NCBI GenBank assembly: GCA_026707545.1
Contig: JAPOWR010000001.1
Coordinates: 1,455,778-1,519,777, forward strand
Direction of reading: 5' to 3'
Source: Acidobacteriota bacterium
Lineage (GTDB): Bacteria > Acidobacteriota > Thermoanaerobaculia > Multivoradales > Multivoraceae
Length of the DNA stretch: 64,000 nucleotides
Each line of letters begins with the position of its first letter. The first letter of the stretch is position 1. Below the pieces are notes generated by a model that worked only from the letters and a program-made list of their open reading frames with translations, did not search any database and was not told where the DNA came from. Positions 18,864 through 26,382 of this stretch are shown piece by piece. A program made the translations under genes and the position numbers.

Positions 18864-20167
18864 CGGCCGGAACCGGCATCGCGCTGCTGGGCTTTATCGC
18901 CCTCTTCGCCCTGCTCCTGATCCGCGTGCCCGCGGGGCTGGCGATGCTGATCGTGGGCGCGGCCGGGATCGCCATGATTCGCCCCGGCGCCGTCGTCCCG
19001 GTCGTGGCCGGGGAGATCTTCGCGGTCTCCTCCCGCTACTCCCTCACCATCCTGCCCCTGTTCATGCTGATGGGCAATCTGGCCCTGGTCTCCAGGATGA
19101 GCCAGGACCTGTACCGAGCCGCCCATAGCTGGCTCGGCCGCTTCCGGGGCAGCCTCGCTTCCGCGTCGATCGTCGCGTGCGCAGGATTCTCTGCTCTTTC
19201 GGGCTCGTCGCTGGCCGCCGCGCTGACGATGGGCCGCGTGTCGCTGCCCGAGATGCGGCGGTTCAGGTACGACGATTCGCTCGCTACCGGCGCCATCGCC
19301 GCCGGCGGAACGCTCGGCATCCTGATCCCGCCGTCGGCAGGGCTCGTGATCTACGGGATCATCACCGAGGAGAGCATCGGGCGCCTGTTCATGGCCGGAG
19401 TCATCCCCGGGATTCTGCTCACCCTCCTCTTCGTTCTTGCCATCTGGATCGTCGTCAGGCGAGACCCGGACAAGGCGCCGCACGCCACGGCGTCCGTTCC
19501 GTGGCGGGAACGGCTCAGGGCCACCGCGAGGGCGGCGTGGATTCTGGGCATCGTCGTCGTGACGATCGGCGGCATCTACGCCGGCATCTTCTCCGCGATC
19601 GAAGCGGCCGGAATGGGAGCGTTGCTGGCGCTGGTCGCGGCCTGTGTGCGGCGTACGCTGAACCGAAAGACCGTGATCGAAGTGGCGAACTCCACGCTGA
19701 AGGCGAGCGGCACCGCCTTCCTGGTGCTGTTCGGCGCGTTCGTGTTCAAGATCTTCCTTGGATTCACCGGCATCGCCTTCGTCGCCTCCGAGTGGGTCGG
19801 CGAACAGGGGTTCTCGGGTGCTCAGGTCGTCCTGCTGGTGCTGATCATGTTCATCGTCCTCGGCACCTTTCTGGACGGATTCGCGATGCTGGTGCTCACC
19901 GTTCCGCTGGTCCAGCCGATCCTCGAGTCGCTGGGCGTCGACATGATCTGGTTCGGTGTGATGATCGTCATCGCACTCGAGATGGGCTTGATCTCGCCTC
20001 CGGTCGGGCTGAACATCTTCGTCGTGAAGGGCGTGGCGCCAGACGTGCCGGTCCGCACGATGTTTCGCGGCATCGTTCCGTTCTGGCTTGCCCTCCTCGC
20101 GGCGATGGTTCTGATCGCGCTCCTTCCCCGCATCGCCACGTTGCTGCCGGACGCCATGTACGGATGA
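18860..20167 (+). CDS. dctM: TRAP transporter large permease (DctM)
   Basis: 435 residues from the ATG of an ATGA overlap with dctQ; a longer open frame upstream runs antiparallel in character to dctQ and is rejected. About 12 hydrophobic helices. DctM signatures: 'GFSALSGSSLAAALTMGRVSLPEMRRF', 'SLATGAIAAGGTLGILIPPSAGLVIYGIITEESIGRLFMAG' and 'LEMGLISPPVGLNIFVVKGVAPDVP'. It forms the transport channel with DctQ and takes substrate from the DctP protein encoded two genes downstream. Stop overlaps the next start by 4 bases. Confidence 0.95.
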   Translation: MTAGTGIALLGFIALFALLLIRVPAGLAMLIVGAAGIAMIRPGAVVPVVAGEIFAVSSRYSLTILPLFMLMGNLALVSRMSQDLYRAAHSWLGRFRGSLASASIVACAGFSALSGSSLAAALTMGRVSLPEMRRFRYDDSLATGAIAAGGTLGILIPPSAGLVIYGIITEESIGRLFMAGVIPGILLTLLFVLAIWIVVRRDPDKAPHATASVPWRERLRATARAAWILGIVVVTIGGIYAGIFSAIEAAGMGALLALVAACVRRTLNRKTVIEVANSTLKASGTAFLVLFGAFVFKIFLGFTGIAFVASEWVGEQGFSGAQVVLLVLIMFIVLGTFLDGFAMLVLTVPLVQPILESLGVDMIWFGVMIVIALEMGLISPPVGLNIFVVKGVAPDVPVRTMFRGIVPFWLALLAAMVLIALLPRIATLLPDAMYG

Positions 20168-21951
20168 ACACGAAGCGTACGAAGGGCTCGCGGCTCAAGG
20201 CGGATGACGAACTGCTCTACGAAGTCGACGACCGGATTCCCCGGCCGCTCGCGGTTGGGCTCGGCCTGCAGCTCGCCGCCCTAGGCCTCAACGGGATGGT
20301 CCTCCTGCCGACGATCGCCTTCCGTGCCGGCGGCGCCGAAGGTCTCGTGCTCTGGGCGGTGTTCGCCTCCGTCCTGGCCTGCGGTGCCGCCACGATCATG
20401 CAGGCCCTGCGGGTGCGACGGTTCGGGGCGGGTTACGTCCTGCCTCACGTCAGCTCGGCGATCTTCGTCGCCGTCTGCGCGGAGGCCCTGATCCAGGGCG
20501 GACCGGGGCTGCTCGCAACCCTGGTCGTCGTCTCGGCCCTCGCCCAGGTCGCGCTCTCGGCCCGGCTCGCCCTGCTCCACAGGGTTCTCACCCCCGTCGT
20601 CACGGGAACGGTCGTCATGCTCCTTCCCGTCAGCGTGATGCCGATTCTCTTCCGCATGCTGAACGAGCTGCCGCCGGGAGCCCCCGCGTACGCCGGTCCG
20701 CTGAGCGCCGGCGTCATGATCTGCACCTTCCTGGGGATCGCTCTCAAGGGCAAGGGGACCGCGCGCCTCTGGGCCCCCGCGGTCGGTATCGTCACCGGCG
20801 CCCTGACCGGCGCATTCCTCGGAATCTACGACGCCGGACGCGTAGCCGACGCGGCCTGGATCGGCATTCCCCAGGGCCGGCCGCCCGGACTCGACCTCGA
20901 GTTCGGTGCCGCGTTCTGGGCCCTCCTGCCCGCATTCCTGTTCGTGACGCTGGTCGGCTCGACGAAGTCGGTCGCGGTCGCGGTCGCCGCCCAGCGCGTG
21001 GCGTGGCGCCGGGCCCGCGCGGTCGACTTTCGGGCCGTGCAGCGGGCCGTGGCCGCGGAAGGCGCCGGGAGCTTGCTGGCGGGGCTGGCGGGAACGATGC
21101 CCAACACACTGAACGCGGGCGCCGTGTCCGCGGTGGAGATCACCGGCGTCGCGGCGCGCAGGGTCGCGGTCGTGTGCGGGTTGACCTTCGTCGCCCTGGC
21201 CTTCCTGCCGAAGGCGCTCGCTCTCATTCTCGCGATCCCTGCCGGGGTCGTGGCCGCTTCGGTTGCCGTGGTCATGGCGACGCTGTTCACGGTCGGCGTG
21301 CGTGAGGTCGCGAGCAGCATGGGGTCGAATCCCCGCAACGGCCTGATCGCGGCCGTCTCGTTCTGGACCGGTGTCGCCTTCGAGTTCGACATGATCTTCC
21401 CCGCCTTCTTCGCCGAGTTCGCGGGTGGTCTGTTGAGCAGCGGGTTGACCACGGGGGGCCTGCTGGCCCTCCTGCTCGCGGCGCTGACCGTACGGCGCAA
21501 GAGCCAGCTCAAGGGCAAGCTCGACACGGCCGAACTGCCGCGGATCAGGAAGTTCATTCAGGCGTTCGCCGCGCGCCACGGCCTGGAGTCCGTGGTGGAC
21601 CGGCTCGAAGCCGCGACCGAGGAAACCCTGCTCACGCTTCTGCAGTCGCGCACGGAAAGCAAGGGGGAGGACGGCGCCCACGACGACGAGAGACCGGAGC
21701 TGCTTCTCCAGGCACGCGAAGAGGACGGAGAGGCCGTGCTGGAGTTCAAGGTCGGCGCGGCAAGCGCCGACGAACTCAATCTCCAGGACCGGCTGACGTC
21801 CCTCGACACGGAGACCCGGGCGGCCCGGGTCGAGCAGGAGGTCTCCCTTCGGCTGCTCAGACACCTCGCGTCCTCGGTTCGACACCAGCAGTTTCACGAC
21901 ACGGACATCCTGACTCTCCGCGTTTCCGCCGGCCCCCGGCGTGGATCCTGA
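20164..21951 (+). CDS. NCS2-family (xanthine/uracil-type) permease with extra C-terminal soluble domain
   Basis: 595 residues from the ATG of an ATGA overlap with dctM. Residues about 25-440 form a nucleobase:cation symporter-2 transporter with about 12-14 helices; family motifs include 'GYVLPHVSSAIFVAV', 'LVGSTKSVAVAVAAQR' and 'GTMPNTLNAGAVSAVEITGVAARR'. Residues about 450-595 are hydrophilic and resemble a degenerate RsbW/HATPase-like fold ('IRKFIQAFAARHGLESVVDRLEAATEETLLTLL', 'QEVSLRLLRHLASSVRHQ'), lacking the usual catalytic Asn. Most NCS2 proteins stop before this part. Wedged between the TRAP permease and its binding protein, it may share substrate or regulation with the TRAP system. 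The transporter family is firm; the tail assignment is weak. Confidence 0.85.
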   Translation: MNTKRTKGSRLKADDELLYEVDDRIPRPLAVGLGLQLAALGLNGMVLLPTIAFRAGGAEGLVLWAVFASVLACGAATIMQALRVRRFGAGYVLPHVSSAIFVAVCAEALIQGGPGLLATLVVVSALAQVALSARLALLHRVLTPVVTGTVVMLLPVSVMPILFRMLNELPPGAPAYAGPLSAGVMICTFLGIALKGKGTARLWAPAVGIVTGALTGAFLGIYDAGRVADAAWIGIPQGRPPGLDLEFGAAFWALLPAFLFVTLVGSTKSVAVAVAAQRVAWRRARAVDFRAVQRAVAAEGAGSLLAGLAGTMPNTLNAGAVSAVEITGVAARRVAVVCGLTFVALAFLPKALALILAIPAGVVAASVAVVMATLFTVGVREVASSMGSNPRNGLIAAVSFWTGVAFEFDMIFPAFFAEFAGGLLSSGLTTGGLLALLLAALTVRRKSQLKGKLDTAELPRIRKFIQAFAARHGLESVVDRLEAATEETLLTLLQSRTESKGEDGAHDDERPELLLQAREEDGEAVLEFKVGAASADELNLQDRLTSLDTETRAARVEQEVSLRLLRHLASSVRHQQFHDTDILTLRVSAGPRRGS

Positions 21952-21952
21952 G

Positions 21953-22972
21953 ATGGCGAAGCCCAGCCGGATCCTCGTCCTCGGCCTGCTGCTCGCCTGC
22001 GGCTGCCGGCCCGCCTCCGACACCCGGGAACTGTCGCTCGCGCACTTTCTGCCAGCCGATCACCCTCTGGACGAGGCGGTGTTCACGCCGTTCTCGCAGG
22101 AACTCGCGGAGCTCTCAGGCGGCAGGCTGACCGTCAGACAGTTCCCCGCCGGCGCCCTCAACTCGTCGGCGCCGGCCCAGTACTCGATTCTGCGTAGCGG
22201 CGTGGCCGACATCGCCCTCGCCATTCCCGCCTACACCGCCGACCTCTTTCCCAGGACCGACCTGATCGCCTACCCCGGCATCTGCAAGACGACGAGGGAC
22301 TGCACCGAGGCCATGCTGCGCGCCCGGTCGGTACTGGAGCCGGAGTACCAGGCACGGGTGCTGGCGCTCTGGTCCAACGCCGCCCCTGTGCTGCTCACCC
22401 GCAACGCGCCGGTACGCACGCTCGAAGACATGCGCGGGCTCAAGATCCGGGTTTCGACCCGGAGCGCCATCCCGTTCATCGAAGCGCTAGGCGCGAGCGC
22501 CGTCATGCAGCCCGGGACGGTCGTCCACCAGAGCCTGGCGACAGGAGTCATCGACGGCGTCGCGATCTCCCCCTCGGGGATCGTCACCTTCCAGCTCCAC
22601 GAGCCGGCCGACTACCTGACCTCCTGGCTTCCCGCGTCCGGGCTGCCGTTTGTCCTGCTGATGAATCAGGAGGTGTACGACGGCCTTTCTCCCGAGGCGC
22701 GGGGCTGGGTCGACCAAGCCGCGGATGTCTCCCTGTCGATGGCCGGGGCCGTCGCCTACGAACGCGCCGGCGCCGAGGGGATAAGCCTGGCGGAGGAGGC
22801 CGGCGTCGAGACCATCGATCTTCCGGAAAGCGAGAAGCGCCGGTTCGAACGGGCCATCGCCTCCGTGCGTGAAGCAGGCCTTGCACGCCAGGTGGGCGAG
22901 TCGACGGCTGGCGAGGTCATCCGTCTGTTCGGGGGAGCGGGAACTGCCGAGACGCCACGTCGCCGACGATGA
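21953..22972 (+). CDS. dctP: TRAP transporter solute-binding protein (DctP), lipoprotein form
   Basis: 339 residues from ATG 21953, one base after the stop of the NCS2 gene. The N-terminus (LVLGLLLACGCR) carries a lipobox with candidate lipidated Cys, unlike the free periplasmic DctP of most proteobacteria. DctP fold: 'LAHFLPADHPLDEAVFTPFSQELAELSGGRLTVRQFPAG', 'LEDMRGLKIRV', conserved Arg in 'LKIRVSTRS' that contacts substrate carboxylate, and 'QSLATGVIDGVAIS'. It delivers an organic acid to DctQM. Its last 56 bases overlap the 3' end of the opposite-strand methyltransferase gene. Confidence 0.93.
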   Translation: MAKPSRILVLGLLLACGCRPASDTRELSLAHFLPADHPLDEAVFTPFSQELAELSGGRLTVRQFPAGALNSSAPAQYSILRSGVADIALAIPAYTADLFPRTDLIAYPGICKTTRDCTEAMLRARSVLEPEYQARVLALWSNAAPVLLTRNAPVRTLEDMRGLKIRVSTRSAIPFIEALGASAVMQPGTVVHQSLATGVIDGVAISPSGIVTFQLHEPADYLTSWLPASGLPFVLLMNQEVYDGLSPEARGWVDQAADVSLSMAGAVAYERAGAEGISLAEEAGVETIDLPESEKRRFERAIASVREAGLARQVGESTAGEVIRLFGGAGTAETPRRRR

Positions 22973-23660
22973 CGACGCACGGCGGCTTGATCCGGCCTGA
23001 GTGGTCTCCAGCCGCCAACGTCTGAAGGGTGCAGTGCACCGTCCTCTGTTCGGTAGTGGTCGCCCGCTCGACGACTGCCACCGGCGTGGCGGGTCGGCGT
23101 CCGGCGGCGATCAGGCCGCGGCCGATGCGCTCCAGTCGACGCGCCGGCATCAGGACGACGACCGTGTCCGCGCCGGACAGACCGGCCCAATCCGGTTCGC
23201 CGCCTTCGGCGTTCCGCGCCGACACGACGGCGAAGCCCAGGGACACGCCGCGATGCGTCAGCGGGATGCCGGCGACCGCGGCCGCGGCCACGATGCTGCT
23301 CACGCCGGGAATGACCTCGCAGGGCACGCCCGCGGCGGCACAGGCTTCGATCTCCTCGCCGCCGCGACCGAAGACGGACGGGTCGCCACCCTTGAGCCGG
23401 ACCACATGGGCACCGGCCCGGGCACGCTCGATCATCAGCTTCTCGATCCGGCGCTGCCGGGCCTGCACCTCGTCGCCGGGACGCTTGCCGACGTCGACGA
23501 TCTCGGCGTCCGCCTTCGCCTCAGCCAGAAGCTCCGGGGCCGCGAGCCGGTCGTGCAGCACCACGTCCGCCGCCCGCAGCCGCTTCCGTCCGAGGACGGT
23601 GATCAGGTCCGGATCGCCCGGTCCGGCCCCGATCAGCGTGACCCGCCCCGGAGCGCTCAT
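22917..23660 (-). CDS. cobA: Uroporphyrinogen-III C-methyltransferase
   Basis: 247 residues from ATG at 23660, which overlaps the stop of the upstream gene (ATGA). SAM-dependent methylation of uroporphyrinogen III at C2 and C7 to precorrin-2, the entry to siroheme. Signatures: 'VTLIGAGPGDPDLITVLGRKRL', 'VVLHDRLAAPELL', 'VVRLKGGDPSVFGRGGEE', 'CEVIPGVSSIVAAAAVAGIPLTHR'. Third gene of a cysH - precorrin-2 dehydrogenase - cobA chain, giving the siroheme for sulfite reductase (not in the window). The 3' end overlaps dctP tail to tail. Confidence 0.95.
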   Translation of the reverse strand: MSAPGRVTLIGAGPGDPDLITVLGRKRLRAADVVLHDRLAAPELLAEAKADAEIVDVGKRPGDEVQARQRRIEKLMIERARAGAHVVRLKGGDPSVFGRGGEEIEACAAAGVPCEVIPGVSSIVAAAAVAGIPLTHRGVSLGFAVVSARNAEGGEPDWAGLSGADTVVVLMPARRLERIGRGLIAAGRRPATPVAVVERATTTEQRTVHCTLQTLAAGDHSGRIKPPCVVIVGDVASRQFPLPRTDG

Positions 23661-24325
23661 CCGCCCACCTCCTCCGCGGACACACCGAGAATCCGCTCCG
23701 CACGTTCGCGGGCTTCCGCCGCCCGGCCGTCGCGGAACAGCTCGAGCACGTCCGAATCCACGAGCTTGTACCAGCGCCGGCGGCGTTCCTCGAACTCGGG
23801 CACGGCCCGCGCCAGGGGCGCCCGCAAACGGCCCGCCAGCTCCAGCAGATCGCCGTACTCCGGCCCCAGTTCCCGCTCCAGCCGCTCGCGCAGCCGGACG
23901 GCCAGCGCCGGCGCCCGGCCGGAGGTTGAAATCGCGACGACGAGGTCGCCGCGCCGGACGATCGACGGGGCGATGAAACTGCAGTGATCCAGGTCGTCCT
24001 CCACGTTTGCGAAGATGCCGCGTCGCTCCGCCTCCTCGAAGAACGCGGCATCGCTCGACCCGTCCCCCGGCTCGCCGAGCGCCAGGAACGCACCTTCGAG
24101 GTCGCCGGGCCGGAAGGCGCGCGCAAGGTGCTCGATCTCGCCGCGTTCGGCCAGTCGGGCAAGGCGCGCCGTCACTTCCGGCGCGACAAGGCGCACGCGC
24201 GCACCACACGGCAGCAGGCCAGCCACTTTTCGCTCCGCCACGGGACCGCCTCCCACGACGACAACCAACCGCTCGGCGAGCGAGAGGAAAACCGGGTAGT
24301 ACGACGGAGGATGAGTGCCGCTCAA
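23657..24325 (-). CDS. Precorrin-2 dehydrogenase/sirohydrochlorin ferrochelatase (CysG N-terminal type)
   Basis: 222 residues, TTG start at 24325 in a TTGA overlap with the cysH stop; no ATG/GTG start is available nearer the domain. Converts precorrin-2 to sirohydrochlorin with NAD and inserts iron. N-terminal Rossmann motif 'LVVVVGGGPVAERKVAGLLPCGARVRLVAPEV', 'FANVEDDLDHCSFIAPSIVRRGDLVVAISTSGRAPALAVRLRERLE' dimerisation region. In E. coli this is fused to CobA as CysG; here the two are separate but translationally coupled. Confidence 0.92.
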   Translation of the reverse strand: MSGTHPPSYYPVFLSLAERLVVVVGGGPVAERKVAGLLPCGARVRLVAPEVTARLARLAERGEIEHLARAFRPGDLEGAFLALGEPGDGSSDAAFFEEAERRGIFANVEDDLDHCSFIAPSIVRRGDLVVAISTSGRAPALAVRLRERLERELGPEYGDLLELAGRLRAPLARAVPEFEERRRRWYKLVDSDVLELFRDGRAAEARERAERILGVSAEEVGG

Positions 24326-25113
24326 CGCGGCTGCAGCACGTGGAGCCCGCATTCCTTGCCGGTGTGCGACTCCCACCACCAGCGACCTCCGCGGGCCCCC
24401 TCTCCGGGCCGTGAAGGACGGGTGCAGGGCGCGCAGCCGATCGTCCGGTAGCCACGGTCGTACAGCGGGTGGTAGGGCACTCCCTGCTCGTGAATGTAGG
24501 CCCAGACCTGGTCCTCGGTCCAGTCGAGCAGCGGGCAGACCTTGACCAGACGCCCCTTCGTCCTCGTCACCCGGTCGACCTCGACCTTGTTCAGGACATC
24601 GCGCGTTGGCGTCTGATCCCGGCGCAGGCCGCTCAGCCAGGCGGGGGTGCGCGCCAGGGCCCGGCGCATCGGCTCCACCTTGCGCACACTGCAGCAACGT
24701 TGCCGCCCCGCGACCGAAGCGTAAAAGAGGTTCGGTCCCTCCCGCTTGACCAGGCGCGCAACGTCCGAGGCGCGCGGCGCGACGATCTCGACATCGACGC
24801 CGTAGTGCAGGCGCACATGCTCGATGTGCCGGAAGGTCTCTTCCGGCAGCCGACCGGTGTCGAGCGTCACGATACGAACCGGCAGGCCGAGCTGGTGGCA
24901 CATGTGCAGGAGGACCATGCCCTCTGCCTGGAAGGACGTCGCCAGGGTCAGCCCACTCCCCCAACGGCCATGAGCCCAGCGCAGCACCTGCTCCGGGGTC
25001 GCGAGTTCCAACTCCATCGCCCAGCCGAGCACGCAGAGATCGCCGTCGGCGGCCGGGCCGGGGAACTCGAGAACGGCGCCGCCGAGGTCGCCTGGATTCA
25101 CGTCGGTCGACAT
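24322..25113 (-). CDS. cysH: Adenylylsulfate/phosphoadenylylsulfate reductase
   Basis: 263 residues from ATG at 25113; a TTG three codons upstream (25122) is also possible. Reduces APS or PAPS to sulfite with thioredoxin. 'LATSFQAEGMVLLHM' is the PP-loop-like nucleotide site; catalytic Cys is in 'KECGLH' at the C-terminus. The pairs Cys-Cys in 'RQRCCSVRK' and Cys-x-x-Cys in 'IGCAPCTRP' are the [4Fe-4S] ligands typical of the APS-reducing (plant/Bacillus-like) type, so APS is the more likely substrate. A perfect inverted repeat covers the start region; no Shine-Dalgarno is visible. First of three overlapping genes feeding siroheme/sulfite reduction. Confidence 0.93.
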   Translation of the reverse strand: MSTDVNPGDLGGAVLEFPGPAADGDLCVLGWAMELELATPEQVLRWAHGRWGSGLTLATSFQAEGMVLLHMCHQLGLPVRIVTLDTGRLPEETFRHIEHVRLHYGVDVEIVAPRASDVARLVKREGPNLFYASVAGRQRCCSVRKVEPMRRALARTPAWLSGLRRDQTPTRDVLNKVEVDRVTRTKGRLVKVCPLLDWTEDQVWAYIHEQGVPYHPLYDRGYRTIGCAPCTRPSRPGEGARGGRWWWESHTGKECGLHVLQPR

Positions 25114-25139
25114 TTGTGACAAATACGATCACAAATGTC
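25109..25139. promoter_or_regulatory. Perfect 11-bp inverted repeat over the cysH start (putative operator)
   Basis: GACATTTGTGA at 25109-25119 and TCACAAATGTC at 25129-25139, with a 9-base AT-rich spacer. Arms are perfect. It lies in the 59-base gap between the aminotransferase gene and cysH and includes the cysH ATG. TGTGA/TCACA halves recall Crp-family sites, but the spacing is 9 rather than 6. A sulfur- or redox-responsive regulator is a guess from position. Confidence 0.6.
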
Positions 25140-25172
25140 TTTTGGTTGCAACGGAGCCGATGTAGGGGCCTT

Positions 25173-26330
25173 CTACAGCGCCCGGAGCGTCGCCGCGAGG
25201 GCCTCGAGGTCGGAGCGGTCGTTGTAGACGTGGGGCGCAACGCGGATCGCCGTACCGCGAACGGAAACGAACACCCGGGCGGCGCGAAGAGCCGCCGCGG
25301 TGGCATCGGCGTCCAGTCCGCGGCGGGAACGCAACCCGAACAGGTGCGCGCCGCGCCACGCCGCGTCCTCCAGATCGAAACCCGCTTCGCGAAAGGCGTC
25401 CTCGAACGGCTCGAGCAGTTTCGCGCAGTAGCCCTGAACCCGCTCGGGGCGCCACTCGAGCACCATGTCCAGAGCGGCGTTCAGCATCGGAAGCTGGATC
25501 TGGTTGGCCCGCTCGCCCACGTCGTAGCGGGCGGCGGCGGGCCGATAGGCCTGCACGTAGTCGAGACGGCCGGCGACGAACAGCTCGCTGCTTTCCCGGG
25601 CGGCCCAGGGCTCTTCCAGAGGAACGCCGTCGTCGAAGCGCTCGCCAAACCACGCCAGACCGCTCTGGTATGGACCGAACAGCGTCTTGTAGGCGGCGAC
25701 GACCAGTGCGTCGGGCGCTACCTCCTCGACGTCGAAGGGCATCGCACCGATCGACTGGGTGCCGTCGATGACGAACAGGGCACCGACCTCGTGCGCCCGC
25801 CGTCCGACCGCCGCAACGTCGAAACGCGTGCCGTCCGCCCAGTGGACGACCGGCAGGGCGACTACCGCCGTGTCCGCGTCGATGGCGTCCAGCAGCCGCT
25901 CGTTCCAGACCGCGCCCGGGCTCGGTTTCCCCATCGCCGGACGCTCGACCGTCCTCAACTCCCCACCGGCCTCGGCGGCCTTGCGCATCCACGCGTACAC
26001 GTTGCTCGGGAACTGCTCGCCAAGGATGACGATGTTCTGCCCGCGGCCCACCGGCGTGTTCCGCGCCGCGGTCGCGATGCCGTAGGAGACTGCAGGGATG
26101 ATCGCAACCCGCCGCGGATCCGAACCCCCGATCAGCCGCGCGAAACGTTCGCGCAGCGCGTCGGACTGGGCGAAGAAGTCACTCGTGAAGATCGTCGACG
26201 GATCGCGCCGCCGCGCCATTCCCCTGAGCCCCGCTTCCTCCACGTCCCGCGCCAGAGGCGCCATGTAGGCGCAGTTCAGGTAGTGCAGATCGTCCGGAAG
26301 CTGGAACCGTTGCCGCTGGCATTCGAGCAT
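25173..26330 (-). CDS. Class V PLP-dependent aminotransferase (cysteine desulfurase-like)
   Basis: 385 residues, ATG at 26330. Fold-type I PLP enzyme: 'YLNCAYMAPLARDVEEAG', 'VHWADGTRFDVAAVGRRAHEVGALFVIDGTQSIGAMPFDV', and the PLP Lys in 'VVAAYKTLFGPYQSGLAW'. The final 'GTAIRVAPHVYNDRSDLEALAATL' is the usual C-terminal signature of the NifS/Csd/kynureninase-like group. No C-x-S-G loop Cys typical of cysteine desulfurase is evident, so aminotransferase or lyase activity is as likely. Between metY and cysH, it may be part of sulfur amino acid metabolism (inference). Confidence 0.88.
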   Translation of the reverse strand: MLECQRQRFQLPDDLHYLNCAYMAPLARDVEEAGLRGMARRRDPSTIFTSDFFAQSDALRERFARLIGGSDPRRVAIIPAVSYGIATAARNTPVGRGQNIVILGEQFPSNVYAWMRKAAEAGGELRTVERPAMGKPSPGAVWNERLLDAIDADTAVVALPVVHWADGTRFDVAAVGRRAHEVGALFVIDGTQSIGAMPFDVEEVAPDALVVAAYKTLFGPYQSGLAWFGERFDDGVPLEEPWAARESSELFVAGRLDYVQAYRPAAARYDVGERANQIQLPMLNAALDMVLEWRPERVQGYCAKLLEPFEDAFREAGFDLEDAAWRGAHLFGLRSRRGLDADATAAALRAARVFVSVRGTAIRVAPHVYNDRSDLEALAATLRAL

Positions 26331-26382
26331 GGCCGGCGATCTTACGCGCGCGGCGCACGCTCATCCGAACAAGCCGGGGCGT

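Noticed and set aside
25109..25139. Calling the cysH palindrome a CRP/FNR site
   Set aside because: TGTGA and TCACA halves are separated by 9 bases, not 6, and the flanks do not fit FNR; left as unidentified operator.
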